Assembly: GCA_910589485.1 (NCBI GenBank)
Contig: CAJUSW010000011.1
Coordinates: forward strand, 92,706 to 156,705
Direction of reading: 5' to 3'
DNA from: an uncultured Duncaniella sp.
GTDB taxonomy: Bacteria > Bacteroidota > Bacteroidia > Bacteroidales > Muribaculaceae
Length of the DNA: 64,000 bases
Shown: positions 34,554 through 42,636 of the stretch, piece after piece
Layout: every line of letters begins with the position of its first letter
How positions within the stretch are numbered: the stretch's first letter is position 1
The notes under the pieces: generated by a model
Told to the model about the DNA's origin: nothing
The model's input: only the letters and a program-made list of their open reading frames with translations
The model's database searches: none
Position numbers and translations under genes: made by a program

Positions 34554-37190
34554 TTAGAACTCCTGGCCGAGGATGAAGTGGAAGTGAGATCCACCTTTCT
34601 CGCCATATACCTTGTCGAAACCGTAGGCCCAGTCGATACCCATCATACCCACCATGGGGAGGAAGATGCGGACACCCACGCCGGCCGAACGCTTGATGTT
34701 GAATGGCTGGAAGTTCTTGATGTCCGACCACGCGTTACCGCCTTCGAGGAATGTGAGGCCGTAGATGGTGGTGGTGGGCTGGAGCAGGAACGGGAAGTGA
34801 AGCTCGACGCCGAATCGGGTGTAGGCACGTCCGCCTCCCTCATAGTAGGGGGTGAGCTGGCCGTTGTCGTAACCGCGGAGGGCGATGGTCTCCTGAGCAT
34901 AGGTGTAGGAGCCTGACATGCCGTCGCCACCCACGTAGAATGTCTCGAACGGTGACTTCAGGTAGCGGTTGTAGCTACCGAGGAGGCCGATGTCAGCACG
35001 GGTCATGAGCACCAATGTGTACTTGCCGTCGGGGTCGGTGAGCGGGGTGTAGGTGCGGGAGAGGAATTTCAACTTCCAGTACTCAACCCAGCGGTAGAGC
35101 TGGCGATGAGCCTCGTCGGTGTTCTCGCTCGAGAGCTTCTTCCAATCCTTCTTGCCGAAGAGTGATGCCGGAGGGGTCATCTGGAGGCTGAGAGAGAATG
35201 TGGAGCCCTTACGTGTGTACTGGGGATTGTCGATCGAGTTGCGGGCGAGTGTGAGTCCGAGCACGAGCGAGTTGGAGGTACCGTTCTGCATGTTCAGAAG
35301 GTAAGCCCAGTTCTTCACGTGATACCAGGTGTAGCCGAGTTCGGCCTGGAAGGTGAACCAGTCGTCGGGCCAGTTGAGACGCTTGCCGAAGCCGATGTTC
35401 ACGCCCAGCATCTGGAGGTACTTGTTGGGATCGTAGGCGTTCTCGATGGCATTGTTGTAATAGTCGTTGTAGCCGTAACCGTAGTTGTTGTACAGACCGC
35501 CGTAATATGAATTGTAGTAATTGTTCATGTAGCGGTTGCTGTAGTAGGAGGAGTTCACGCCGGTCTGGCGGCTGTAGTAGGCCGATACGGAGAGGGAGTT
35601 GGGTCGCTTGCCTCCGAACCAGGGATCGAGGAACGATACCGAGTAGGCTTGGTAGTAGCGGGCGTTGGTCTGTGCCGAGATGGTGAACTGCTGGCCCTCG
35701 CCCTGCGGGATGAGTCCGCGGTAGGAGTTGGGATAGAACAGGTTCTTGATCGAGAAGTTGGTGAACTTGATGGCCACCTTACCGATGATACCGGTCTGGC
35801 CCCATCCCATTGAGAATTCAAACTGGTCGTTGCTCTTGGATGCGAGGTTGAAGAGGATGTCCACAGTGCCGTCCTCATCGTTGGGCTCGGGGCGGATATC
35901 CATGTTCTCGGGGTCGAAGTGTCCGGTCTGGGCTATCTCTCGTGCCGAACGCATCAGGTCGCTCTTTGAGAATAGTTCGCCGGGTTTTACACGTAATTCG
36001 CGGCGTATCACCTTTTCATACAGGCGGTCGTTACCGTTGATGATCACGTTGTTGATTCGCGCCTGGGGTCCCTCGGTGATTCGCATCTCGAGGTCGATGG
36101 AGTCGCCACGCACATTCTTCTCGATGGGCACGAGCTGGAAGAAGAGGTAACCGTTGTCCATGTAGAAGTTGGCCACGGCATCGTCGTCGTCGGATGTACG
36201 TTTGTTGAGGAGCTTCTGGTTGTACACGTCACCCTTCTCGATCCCCAGCACGTTGTTGAGGAATGTGGTGGGATACACGGTGTTGCCCACCCAGGTCACG
36301 TCGTTGATGTAGTACTTCTTGCCCTCGTCGAGCGAGATGTACACGTCCACGGTCTTTTCATCGTAGGGGACCACGGAGTCGCTGAGGATGGTTGCGTCGC
36401 GGTAACCCTTCTCGTTGTATTTCTCAATGATGCGGTTGAGGTCGTCCTCATAGTCGCTCTCCACGAATTTCTTCTGGCGGAACAGGTTGAGGAGCTTGCC
36501 TTTCTCGTTGGTCTTCTTCATGGCGCGTTGCACCTGATTGTCCGAGAGCACCTCGTTACCGTCAATGTAGATCTTGTGCACCTTCACCTTGTCGTGCTTG
36601 CGCACGTTGATGTCCACGATCACCTCATTGGGGGCCGAGAGGTCCTCAACGAGATTGATCTTCACCTGGGCGTTGCCGAAACCCTTGTTGCTGTAGTATT
36701 TCTTGATGATCTGCTCGGCGCGGTTCACGATGTTTTGGGTGATCTGGTTGCCACGGTGGAGCTGGAGGGCTTCATCGAGGTCCTTCTGCTCGCCTTTCTT
36801 CACGCCGTTGTAGCGGATAGATGCGATGCGGGGCTGCTGGCGCAGGTTGAAGCAGAGCCAAGCCTTGTTGCCGGCCACCTTGTCGACGGTGATCTTCACG
36901 CTTGAGAAGAGGCCCTGTTTCCACAGTCTCTTGGCGGCATCGGTGATGTCGTTGCCGGGGATGGGCACGTAGTCGCCCACCTTGAGGCCGGAGTAGCCTA
37001 TGATGTTCTTCTCTTCGTAGTTGTCGGCTCCTACGATGCGGATTCCTGCGATCTCATAGGTCTTAGGGAGTCCGCTGAACAGCATCGTGGGGTTGGGGAT
37101 GGTGTCCACCCGGAGCTGGGCCTCGGAGGAGAATGAGCAACATAGTATTGCGATAAGCAGGGTGATGATATGTGACGGATTGGTTCGCAT
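34554..37190 (-). CDS. bamA: Outer-membrane protein assembly factor BamA
   Basis: 878 residues, signal MRTNPSHIITLLIAILCCSFSSEAQ. Five POTRA-type domains in about 45-430 (for example YEIAGIRIVGADNYEEKNIIGYSGLKVGDYV; VHKIYIDGNEVLSDNQVQRAMKKT; YINDVTWVGNTVYPTTFLNNVLGIEKGDVYN), then a 16-strand barrel ending HFHFILGQEF. The barrel lid signature appears as ALRGYDNGQLT. A Tyr/Asn-rich insertion (YYSNRYMNNYYNSYYGGLYNNYGYGYNDYY, about residues 545-575) lies in an extracellular loop and is unusual. It follows uppS by 10 bp. Confidence 0.95.
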   Translation of the reverse strand: MRTNPSHIITLLIAILCCSFSSEAQLRVDTIPNPTMLFSGLPKTYEIAGIRIVGADNYEEKNIIGYSGLKVGDYVPIPGNDITDAAKRLWKQGLFSSVKITVDKVAGNKAWLCFNLRQQPRIASIRYNGVKKGEQKDLDEALQLHRGNQITQNIVNRAEQIIKKYYSNKGFGNAQVKINLVEDLSAPNEVIVDINVRKHDKVKVHKIYIDGNEVLSDNQVQRAMKKTNEKGKLLNLFRQKKFVESDYEDDLNRIIEKYNEKGYRDATILSDSVVPYDEKTVDVYISLDEGKKYYINDVTWVGNTVYPTTFLNNVLGIEKGDVYNQKLLNKRTSDDDDAVANFYMDNGYLFFQLVPIEKNVRGDSIDLEMRITEGPQARINNVIINGNDRLYEKVIRRELRVKPGELFSKSDLMRSAREIAQTGHFDPENMDIRPEPNDEDGTVDILFNLASKSNDQFEFSMGWGQTGIIGKVAIKFTNFSIKNLFYPNSYRGLIPQGEGQQFTISAQTNARYYQAYSVSFLDPWFGGKRPNSLSVSAYYSRQTGVNSSYYSNRYMNNYYNSYYGGLYNNYGYGYNDYYNNAIENAYDPNKYLQMLGVNIGFGKRLNWPDDWFTFQAELGYTWYHVKNWAYLLNMQNGTSNSLVLGLTLARNSIDNPQYTRKGSTFSLSLQMTPPASLFGKKDWKKLSSENTDEAHRQLYRWVEYWKLKFLSRTYTPLTDPDGKYTLVLMTRADIGLLGSYNRYLKSPFETFYVGGDGMSGSYTYAQETIALRGYDNGQLTPYYEGGGRAYTRFGVELHFPFLLQPTTTIYGLTFLEGGNAWSDIKNFQPFNIKRSAGVGVRIFLPMVGMMGIDWAYGFDKVYGEKGGSHFHFILGQEF

Positions 37191-37200
37191 ATTGATAACG

Positions 37201-37944
37201 CTATTTTATCTGGTCAGAGGTGAGGCCGAATCGACGCTCGCGCCCCTGGTAGTTGGCAATTGCAGTGATGAAGTCCTGGCTTGAGAAATCGGGCCAGAAG
37301 GTGTCGGTTACATATATTTCGGAGTAAGCTATCTGCCACAGCAGGTAGTTGCTCACGCGGTGGTCGCCACCGGTGCGGATCAGCAGGTCGGGATCGGGCA
37401 TGCCGGCGGTGGTGAGGTATTGTTCAAAATCGGCATCGGTGGCCATGTCGGCCGGAGTCTTTTTCCCCTCGGCTACCTCGGTGGCGAAACGTCGGCATGC
37501 CTCGAGTATCTCCCAGCGGGCCGAGTAGCTCAGTGCGAGAGTGAGGGTGAGGCCGGTGCAGTGGGCGGTGTCGGCTATGCAACGTTCGAGGCGTTCACGA
37601 GCCTCCTCGGGCAGACGGGTAATATCGCCTATCATCGCCAGGCGCACGTTGTTCTTTATCAGGTCGGGGGTCTCGCGCTCGATGGCTATCACAATGAGGT
37701 GCATCAGGGCGTCAACCTCGGCCTTGGGGCGGTTCCAGTTCTCGGTCGAGAATGTGTAGAGGGTCAGGTATCCGATGCCCAGCTCCGAGGCGGTCTCGGT
37801 GATGCGTCTCACGGTGTTGACCCCCTCTACATGACCCTGGCTACGGTCGAGGCCACGGGAAGTAGCCCAACGGCCGTTTCCGTCCATGATGACGGCTACG
37901 TGGCGCGGGAGGCGTGATGGATCGATGTCGGCTATGTTGGTCAT
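37201..37944 (-). CDS. uppS: Isoprenyl (undecaprenyl) diphosphate synthase
   Basis: 247 residues from ATG 37944 (MTNIADIDPSRLPRHVAVIMDGNGRWA); a frame to 37980 overlaps the upstream gene. It makes the C55 lipid carrier from FPP and IPP by cis-prenyl transfer. The motifs are complete: HVAVIMDGNGRWA (catalytic Asp), GHVEGV, YTFSTENWNRP, and near the end DLLIRTGGDHRVSNYLLWQIAYSEIYVTDTFWPDF. Sits between the DUF6089 gene and bamA, tying carrier-lipid supply to envelope assembly. Confidence 0.97.
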   Translation of the reverse strand: MTNIADIDPSRLPRHVAVIMDGNGRWATSRGLDRSQGHVEGVNTVRRITETASELGIGYLTLYTFSTENWNRPKAEVDALMHLIVIAIERETPDLIKNNVRLAMIGDITRLPEEARERLERCIADTAHCTGLTLTLALSYSARWEILEACRRFATEVAEGKKTPADMATDADFEQYLTTAGMPDPDLLIRTGGDHRVSNYLLWQIAYSEIYVTDTFWPDFSSQDFITAIANYQGRERRFGLTSDQIK

Positions 37945-37952
37945 GTCGATGG

Positions 37953-38660
37953 TTAATCTAATCGGTTGCACCCGATACAACGCTCTCCCAGTTCGTAGGA
38001 CACGGAGAAGAGCAGTGTCGAGTACCAGTCGGTATTCTTTATAAATGAACTCTTTATGAGATAGAGATCAGTGAGGTCGCGCCCGTCGGCCTTGTCGCCG
38101 AGCACTTTGTTCATTGCGAATTCGAGCCCCAGGTTGAGGCGGGGATTCGCCTTGTACTTCACCCCTACGGCCATAGGTATCGTCATGGCCACATTGCTCT
38201 CGCCTCCACGGCATGATGCCACCGAGATGCCGGCTCCGAGGGCGAGATAGGGGCTCACGCGGCTGAGCTGTTTGTAGCTCTGGCCTATGCCGTAGTTGAA
38301 GAAGTTGAATTCTCCACGGGCCTGGAGGTCATACACGGTGGAACGGAAGTCACGGACAGTGGTTCCGGGCACCACATTCTCCATGTCGGCGGTCGAGCCG
38401 CTGATCGAGGCCATATTGACGAGCGCGCGCACGGCGAAGCGGGTGTTGATGAGATAGCGTAGCGAGATGTTGGCCGCCACGCCGGGATGGCTCAGGAGAT
38501 TGCTTTCGTTGGCGTCGCCCAGATACCCCGACATTCCTATCCCTGCCCCGAGGTCCCATCGGTAGGTCTCGGGTTGAGCTGTGGCCTGGGCCGCGCTCGC
38601 GGGAGCTACGGTCCAAAGGGTGATGAATGCAATGATGGATGTCAGGATTCTACGGTTCAC
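37953..38660 (-). CDS. DUF6089-family outer-membrane barrel protein
   Basis: 235 residues, GTG start at 38660, signal MNRRILTSIIAFITLWTVAPASAA. Small 8-strand-like barrel: YRWDLGAGIGMSGYLGDANESNLLSHPGVAANISLRYLINTRFAVRALVNMASI, YDLQARGEFNFFNYG, SPYLALGAGISVAS, FSVSYELGERC. Members of this family are regularly found upstream of uppS-bamA in Bacteroidales; role unknown, possibly a Bam accessory. The C-terminus reads ERCIGCNRLD rather than ending in an aromatic residue. Confidence 0.8.
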   Translation of the reverse strand: MNRRILTSIIAFITLWTVAPASAAQATAQPETYRWDLGAGIGMSGYLGDANESNLLSHPGVAANISLRYLINTRFAVRALVNMASISGSTADMENVVPGTTVRDFRSTVYDLQARGEFNFFNYGIGQSYKQLSRVSPYLALGAGISVASCRGGESNVAMTIPMAVGVKYKANPRLNLGLEFAMNKVLGDKADGRDLTDLYLIKSSFIKNTDWYSTLLFSVSYELGERCIGCNRLD

Positions 38661-38661
38661 T

Positions 38662-40203
38662 TTAGTATAATGGCTGGAAAGTGAATCGGTTGATCACGCC
38701 ACGTGTCACGTAGGGGATGAGATTGCCGTCAGCCCCGTAGCCTCCGAACAGGAATATGTAGGGGCACTCCCAGCTTGTCACAGGCTTGCTCACACGTGAA
38801 CCTGCCTGGGCTGCAATGTTGACCGGAGTGGCCCATGCGGGCAGTCCGGCGGTGGGTATATCGGTCCAAGCTCCATCGCTCATGGCGCGTGAGGTGAGGG
38901 TGTAATCCTTCACGAACGCCTGGGCTGATGAGAAGGCGGGGAAGTCGGAGGGGAACTGGAGGTAGGTGTCGGCATCCTTCCATGTGATACCGAAGTCGTA
39001 GGAGATGTACACCTGCTTGGCGGTGACCATGGTTCCATCCTTGCTGTATATTCCGCCCATTGCTATGAGAGCCGACTGGTAGGTGACTCTCCAGCTGTTG
39101 GAGGCGATGCGCGGGGTGGAGTAGGGGATGAGTGCCATGCCGGCGCGTGCGTCTATGCCGGTGGTGCTTATGCGGCTCCATATCTCGCCGTCGTAAGCCC
39201 ACGACTCGCCGGTGTATGAGCCGGTTGCATCAACGCCACCTATCATGATGGCCATGGGCTTGGTGCTCCATTTGGTCTGGTACATCACCAGCTGGCTTGT
39301 ACCGCTCACGGGGCATCCGGCGGGAACGGCCGATGTGCGGGCGCTGGAGGCAGGATAGGTTGTGTGGATCCATGTGCCGTTGTCGTTGCGGGCACCGAGG
39401 AGGATATCGCCATATCCGCCATACACGCAATTCATTATCGCCGAAGTGGAGGTCCAGGTTTTACCATCGGTGGAGGTGTAGAGGAGTCCGGTGTTATCGG
39501 TGAGGAAGAGGGCGTTGTCGGTTGATGCGAGTGTGTTGATGTTGGCGCCGGCGGGCAGAGTCACCTCAGCGGTGGTCCAGGAGGCCGATTCGGGATTGGA
39601 GGTCACGGCAAGATAGTTCTTGCTTCCGTCGGTCAGGAGGGTATAGAGCTTTTCCCCGAGCATGGCGGTGCGCTGTGCATTGGCCTCGACGGGAAATTTC
39701 ACTTTCTTGAGCTGATCCCAATAGAGGGTGTCGGCGTCGACGGTGTGAACGTTAAGTTTCACGGTGTAGTCGCGCTTGGCCTGCTCGTTGTAGGATGTCA
39801 CGGTCATTTTCACCGGTCCGGCGGCGAAGTTGATGCTGTCCGAAGGATTCTCGGTGAGATTTACCACGGTATCGTTGCCCGTGAAGCGGGATTTGAACGA
39901 GAGTTCGATCGATTTGGCGGCCGCTCCGGTCACATTCACGATCATGCGGCTCACATCGGTGCCCTTGGGGAGCGAGTCGGCGTTGAACACCTCGGCTTTC
40001 ACCAGGTCGATTGAGAAGAACACCGAGTCGAGCGAGCGCAATATCTTTTCGTTGGATCCGAGGCTGAACGCAGTGATGCCGGTGTTGTAGTAGTCTCCCT
40101 CGATATATGCTATCTCGGCAGCATTCTCATCGTTGCACGACGACACCGTCAGACAGGCGGCGAGGAGGGTCGCTATCAAGTATATAGGAAATCTTTTTGT
40201 CAT
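38662..40203 (-). CDS. DUF6242 lipoprotein with Kelch/sialidase-like repeats
   Basis: 513 residues from ATG 40203 (MTKRFPIYLIATLLAACLTVSSC, lipobox Cys23). Two Ig-like beta segments (about 30-165: ITAFSLGSNEKILRSLDSVFFSIDLVKAEVFNADSLPKG...VKMTVTSYNEQAKRDYTVKLNVH) precede a propeller-like C-terminal region with repeats such as GLLYTSTDGKTWTSTS, ESWAYDGEIWSRIS and VYISYDFGITWKDAD (Asp-box-like turns). Likely surface or periplasmic. First gene of the cluster; a -7-like TAACTTTG (minus strand) is at 40255-40262. Confidence 0.78.
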   Translation of the reverse strand: MTKRFPIYLIATLLAACLTVSSCNDENAAEIAYIEGDYYNTGITAFSLGSNEKILRSLDSVFFSIDLVKAEVFNADSLPKGTDVSRMIVNVTGAAAKSIELSFKSRFTGNDTVVNLTENPSDSINFAAGPVKMTVTSYNEQAKRDYTVKLNVHTVDADTLYWDQLKKVKFPVEANAQRTAMLGEKLYTLLTDGSKNYLAVTSNPESASWTTAEVTLPAGANINTLASTDNALFLTDNTGLLYTSTDGKTWTSTSAIMNCVYGGYGDILLGARNDNGTWIHTTYPASSARTSAVPAGCPVSGTSQLVMYQTKWSTKPMAIMIGGVDATGSYTGESWAYDGEIWSRISTTGIDARAGMALIPYSTPRIASNSWRVTYQSALIAMGGIYSKDGTMVTAKQVYISYDFGITWKDADTYLQFPSDFPAFSSAQAFVKDYTLTSRAMSDGAWTDIPTAGLPAWATPVNIAAQAGSRVSKPVTSWECPYIFLFGGYGADGNLIPYVTRGVINRFTFQPLY

Positions 40204-40316
40204 AATGCAATGTGCATGGACGGCCATAGTTGACCTACAGTTGTTTTCAAGTTGCAAAGTTAACAACATTTTCGTTAACTCAGTAACCCGAAAAGCAAAA
40301 AAACCAAAAATCAACG

Positions 40317-41849
40317 TTAATTGGGCATCTTGAGGAGAATAGCCTTGGCTGTATCGTTTTGCATTCCCGGCATGGTGCGACCTATCGGAGCGTTGATATA
40401 CGTCGGATCGCAGATGAGAAATTTCTTGCCATCGATGCGCAGATAGTCACCCTTGGCATCTTCCCCCAGAGCTATCGCGGTGGAGAGATGCCCCGGATAA
40501 TACACGAGGGCGCAGGGTAGATTTAGCAAATCCCTGACTATGCGGGTCAAAAGTATGCTGCGGTCTTCACAGTCGCAGTATGGGTAATACAGGGTTTCGT
40601 CAGCAAAAAAAGCGCGGTCATGCCCCCACACTTTATCGTCGTACTCGTATTCAAATCCGGTCTGAATCCAGTTGCACAGCTGGTTCACCGCATCGTAGTC
40701 GCTCAATCCTTCGATGCTCTTGCGCAATTGGGGATATAGTTGTGTGTGCATGGCCGTAGAAGTGGGAGTATCGGCATATATGGCCCAGCGTGTTATGTGG
40801 TCTTCTCCATATTGCGATGATGGAAATTCCTCGCAAAAAGCCATGTAGTTGGAGTTTATGCTGCTCTTTATTTCCACTCCCGATGCGGAAGCGATTGTGC
40901 GGGGTGACGAGGGGGTGTCGGCAAAGCGTTGACAGGTGGTTATGGTCGGCGACATAGGTTGCTCTCCCGGGAATTTTGCCTGACAGATGTACACACGATT
41001 AATCTTCCCGCGATCGCTGTAATATCTTATGTCGTCCTGACTCCATCCTAATTTACCGTGGATAATGTAACGGGAGCCATAGAGCATGGTCAATTTGTTG
41101 TCGGCAAGTGCAAGCCGCATCTTGTAGCCCGATTGACAGAAGAGAAAAGCTTTCAGTAGTTCTGCCTCGTCGGTGTCTATGCCGAGAAAGCTCTCGGATA
41201 TGGCATTGAGTAGTCTCAGGTAAGCCCAATCCGAGAGATTGTGGCGGTCGCGCAGTTGCAGACAGTCATATATTGTCATGTCGGACATGGGTTTTGACAG
41301 ATGCCTCCATGCGCGTGCTATATCTTTTTCATTAGGTTTTACCGAAAACCGCATTTCATCACATATGTGCACAGTCATTTCCGTACCGTAAAGTTTTATG
41401 GTAAGTGTCGGTACCGATGGCTGTGTCTTCGGCAATGGCTTATCCTGAGGGGTGAGTCGGGGCAGAGGTGTTTCCGGGAGATTGTCAATGGAGGGCTTAA
41501 TTGGCGCTATAGGCTGTGGCTGGGGCTCTGGAATGACGGGCCTTATCAGCTCACGTATGGTTATTGGATTGTTGACAGGCGGTTTCCTCTTTTCCTCAGG
41601 TGTGGCTATAACAGGGGGAATGGGCTTATCCTCGGGTTTCGCTATTGCCGGAAGCATCTTGAATTCTTTCCATGCCTTTTGCAGAAAGTCGGCATATTTC
41701 ATATTTGCTTCTTGTCGGAAATTGTAAAATTCCTTGGTTGACTGATGTTTGAAATCATCAAATGTTTTCCGGTATCCGTCATCGGTCTGTGCCAATGCCT
41801 CCATGCTGACGAGAGTGGCGATGAATGTGATGGTTAGTGTCTTATTCAT
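40317..41849 (-). CDS. Exported transglutaminase-like protein with proline-rich linker
   Basis: 510 residues, signal MNKTLTITFIATLVSMEALAQ. A charged helical stretch (24-65), then an unusual Pro/Lys-rich linker (about 66-150: KPEDKPIPPV, PEPQPQPIAPIKP, PQDKPLPKTQPSVP) that could span the periplasm or peptidoglycan. The C-terminal half carries a papain-fold triad: Cys427 in YPYCDCEDRSILLTRIVRDL, His454 in YYPGHLSTAI and Asp481 in LICDPTY, preceded by the usual AVNQLCNWIQTGFEYEYD helix. Bacterial homologues are proteases, amidases or cross-linkers. Last gene of the caspase locus, 97 bp after the barrel gene. Confidence 0.75.
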   Translation of the reverse strand: MNKTLTITFIATLVSMEALAQTDDGYRKTFDDFKHQSTKEFYNFRQEANMKYADFLQKAWKEFKMLPAIAKPEDKPIPPVIATPEEKRKPPVNNPITIRELIRPVIPEPQPQPIAPIKPSIDNLPETPLPRLTPQDKPLPKTQPSVPTLTIKLYGTEMTVHICDEMRFSVKPNEKDIARAWRHLSKPMSDMTIYDCLQLRDRHNLSDWAYLRLLNAISESFLGIDTDEAELLKAFLFCQSGYKMRLALADNKLTMLYGSRYIIHGKLGWSQDDIRYYSDRGKINRVYICQAKFPGEQPMSPTITTCQRFADTPSSPRTIASASGVEIKSSINSNYMAFCEEFPSSQYGEDHITRWAIYADTPTSTAMHTQLYPQLRKSIEGLSDYDAVNQLCNWIQTGFEYEYDDKVWGHDRAFFADETLYYPYCDCEDRSILLTRIVRDLLNLPCALVYYPGHLSTAIALGEDAKGDYLRIDGKKFLICDPTYINAPIGRTMPGMQNDTAKAILLKMPN

Positions 41850-41946
41850 CCTGTTGTATGAGAGGGTTATTGAAAGTCTGTCATAAATATTCAGCCTGCA
41901 AGGGTAACTTCAGATTTACCTTGCAGACTGACATCAGATCAGGCTA

Positions 41947-42576
41947 TCAGAACTTGTAGCCGACAGTTACGTAGAAGGCCGAGTTTTTAAGTTCGAAGCC
42001 GTCTTTGCCTTCCTCTTTGGCGAGGGGTGTAAGACCGAACTCATATTCAGCTCCTACTACAAAGCGCTGGAATTCAAAGTCAATGCCGAAATCGAGACCT
42101 GCTTCAAAGCGTTTTGCGCCCAAATCCTTGAATATGTCTAGCGATTGGCTCTCGGATTCACCATTATACTCATATTTCGCCTTACCGGAACCGGCCATGC
42201 CGAAAGCAAAGTAGGGGCCGGCCTTGAGCACGAGGTTCAGACGGTCGGTGAGATTGAAACGATAGGCGGCAAGCACGGGAATCTGGAAGTAATAGATGTC
42301 GAGCTTATCTTCGTAAGATTCGTACTCTTCAGTAAATGCCCACTTCGCACCCTTGAGTGCAAATTCAGCTGAGGGCATAAGTGAGAAGTTGGATGAAAGT
42401 GGATATTCCAGTCCGGCACCGATCTTGCCTACGAAATGGGTCTTGCCATCTTCGTTGCCGCCGTCGCTGTAACGACAGGATGAGATGCCCAAGCCACCCT
42501 TCAGGTTCCATGTGACTTGTGCTGACGCTGTGATTGCAAACATTGCAACCACAAGAAAACTTAATAACTTCTTCAT
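41947..42576 (-). CDS. Outer-membrane beta-barrel protein (PorT/OMP_b-brl type)
   Basis: 209 residues, signal MKKLLSFLVVAMFAITASAQ. About eight strands: VTWNLKGGLGISSCRYSDG, FVGKIGAGLEYPLSSNFSLMPSAEFALKG, YYFQIPVLAAYRFNLTDRLNLVLKAGPYFAFG, KRFEAGLDFGIDFEFQRFVVGAEYEFGL and the end FYVTVGYKF with C-terminal Phe. The pattern IPVLAAYRF...LVLKAGPYFAFG is standard for the porin/OMP_b-brl_2 family. Within the caspase locus, 60 bp after the caspase gene; could be the membrane anchor or port of that system. Confidence 0.85.
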   Translation of the reverse strand: MKKLLSFLVVAMFAITASAQVTWNLKGGLGISSCRYSDGGNEDGKTHFVGKIGAGLEYPLSSNFSLMPSAEFALKGAKWAFTEEYESYEDKLDIYYFQIPVLAAYRFNLTDRLNLVLKAGPYFAFGMAGSGKAKYEYNGESESQSLDIFKDLGAKRFEAGLDFGIDFEFQRFVVGAEYEFGLTPLAKEEGKDGFELKNSAFYVTVGYKF

Positions 42577-42636
42577 GACTTGTTGATTTTTGAGGTTAAT
42601 AATGAATTGAAGATTAAAATGTTTAATGGCAATGAG

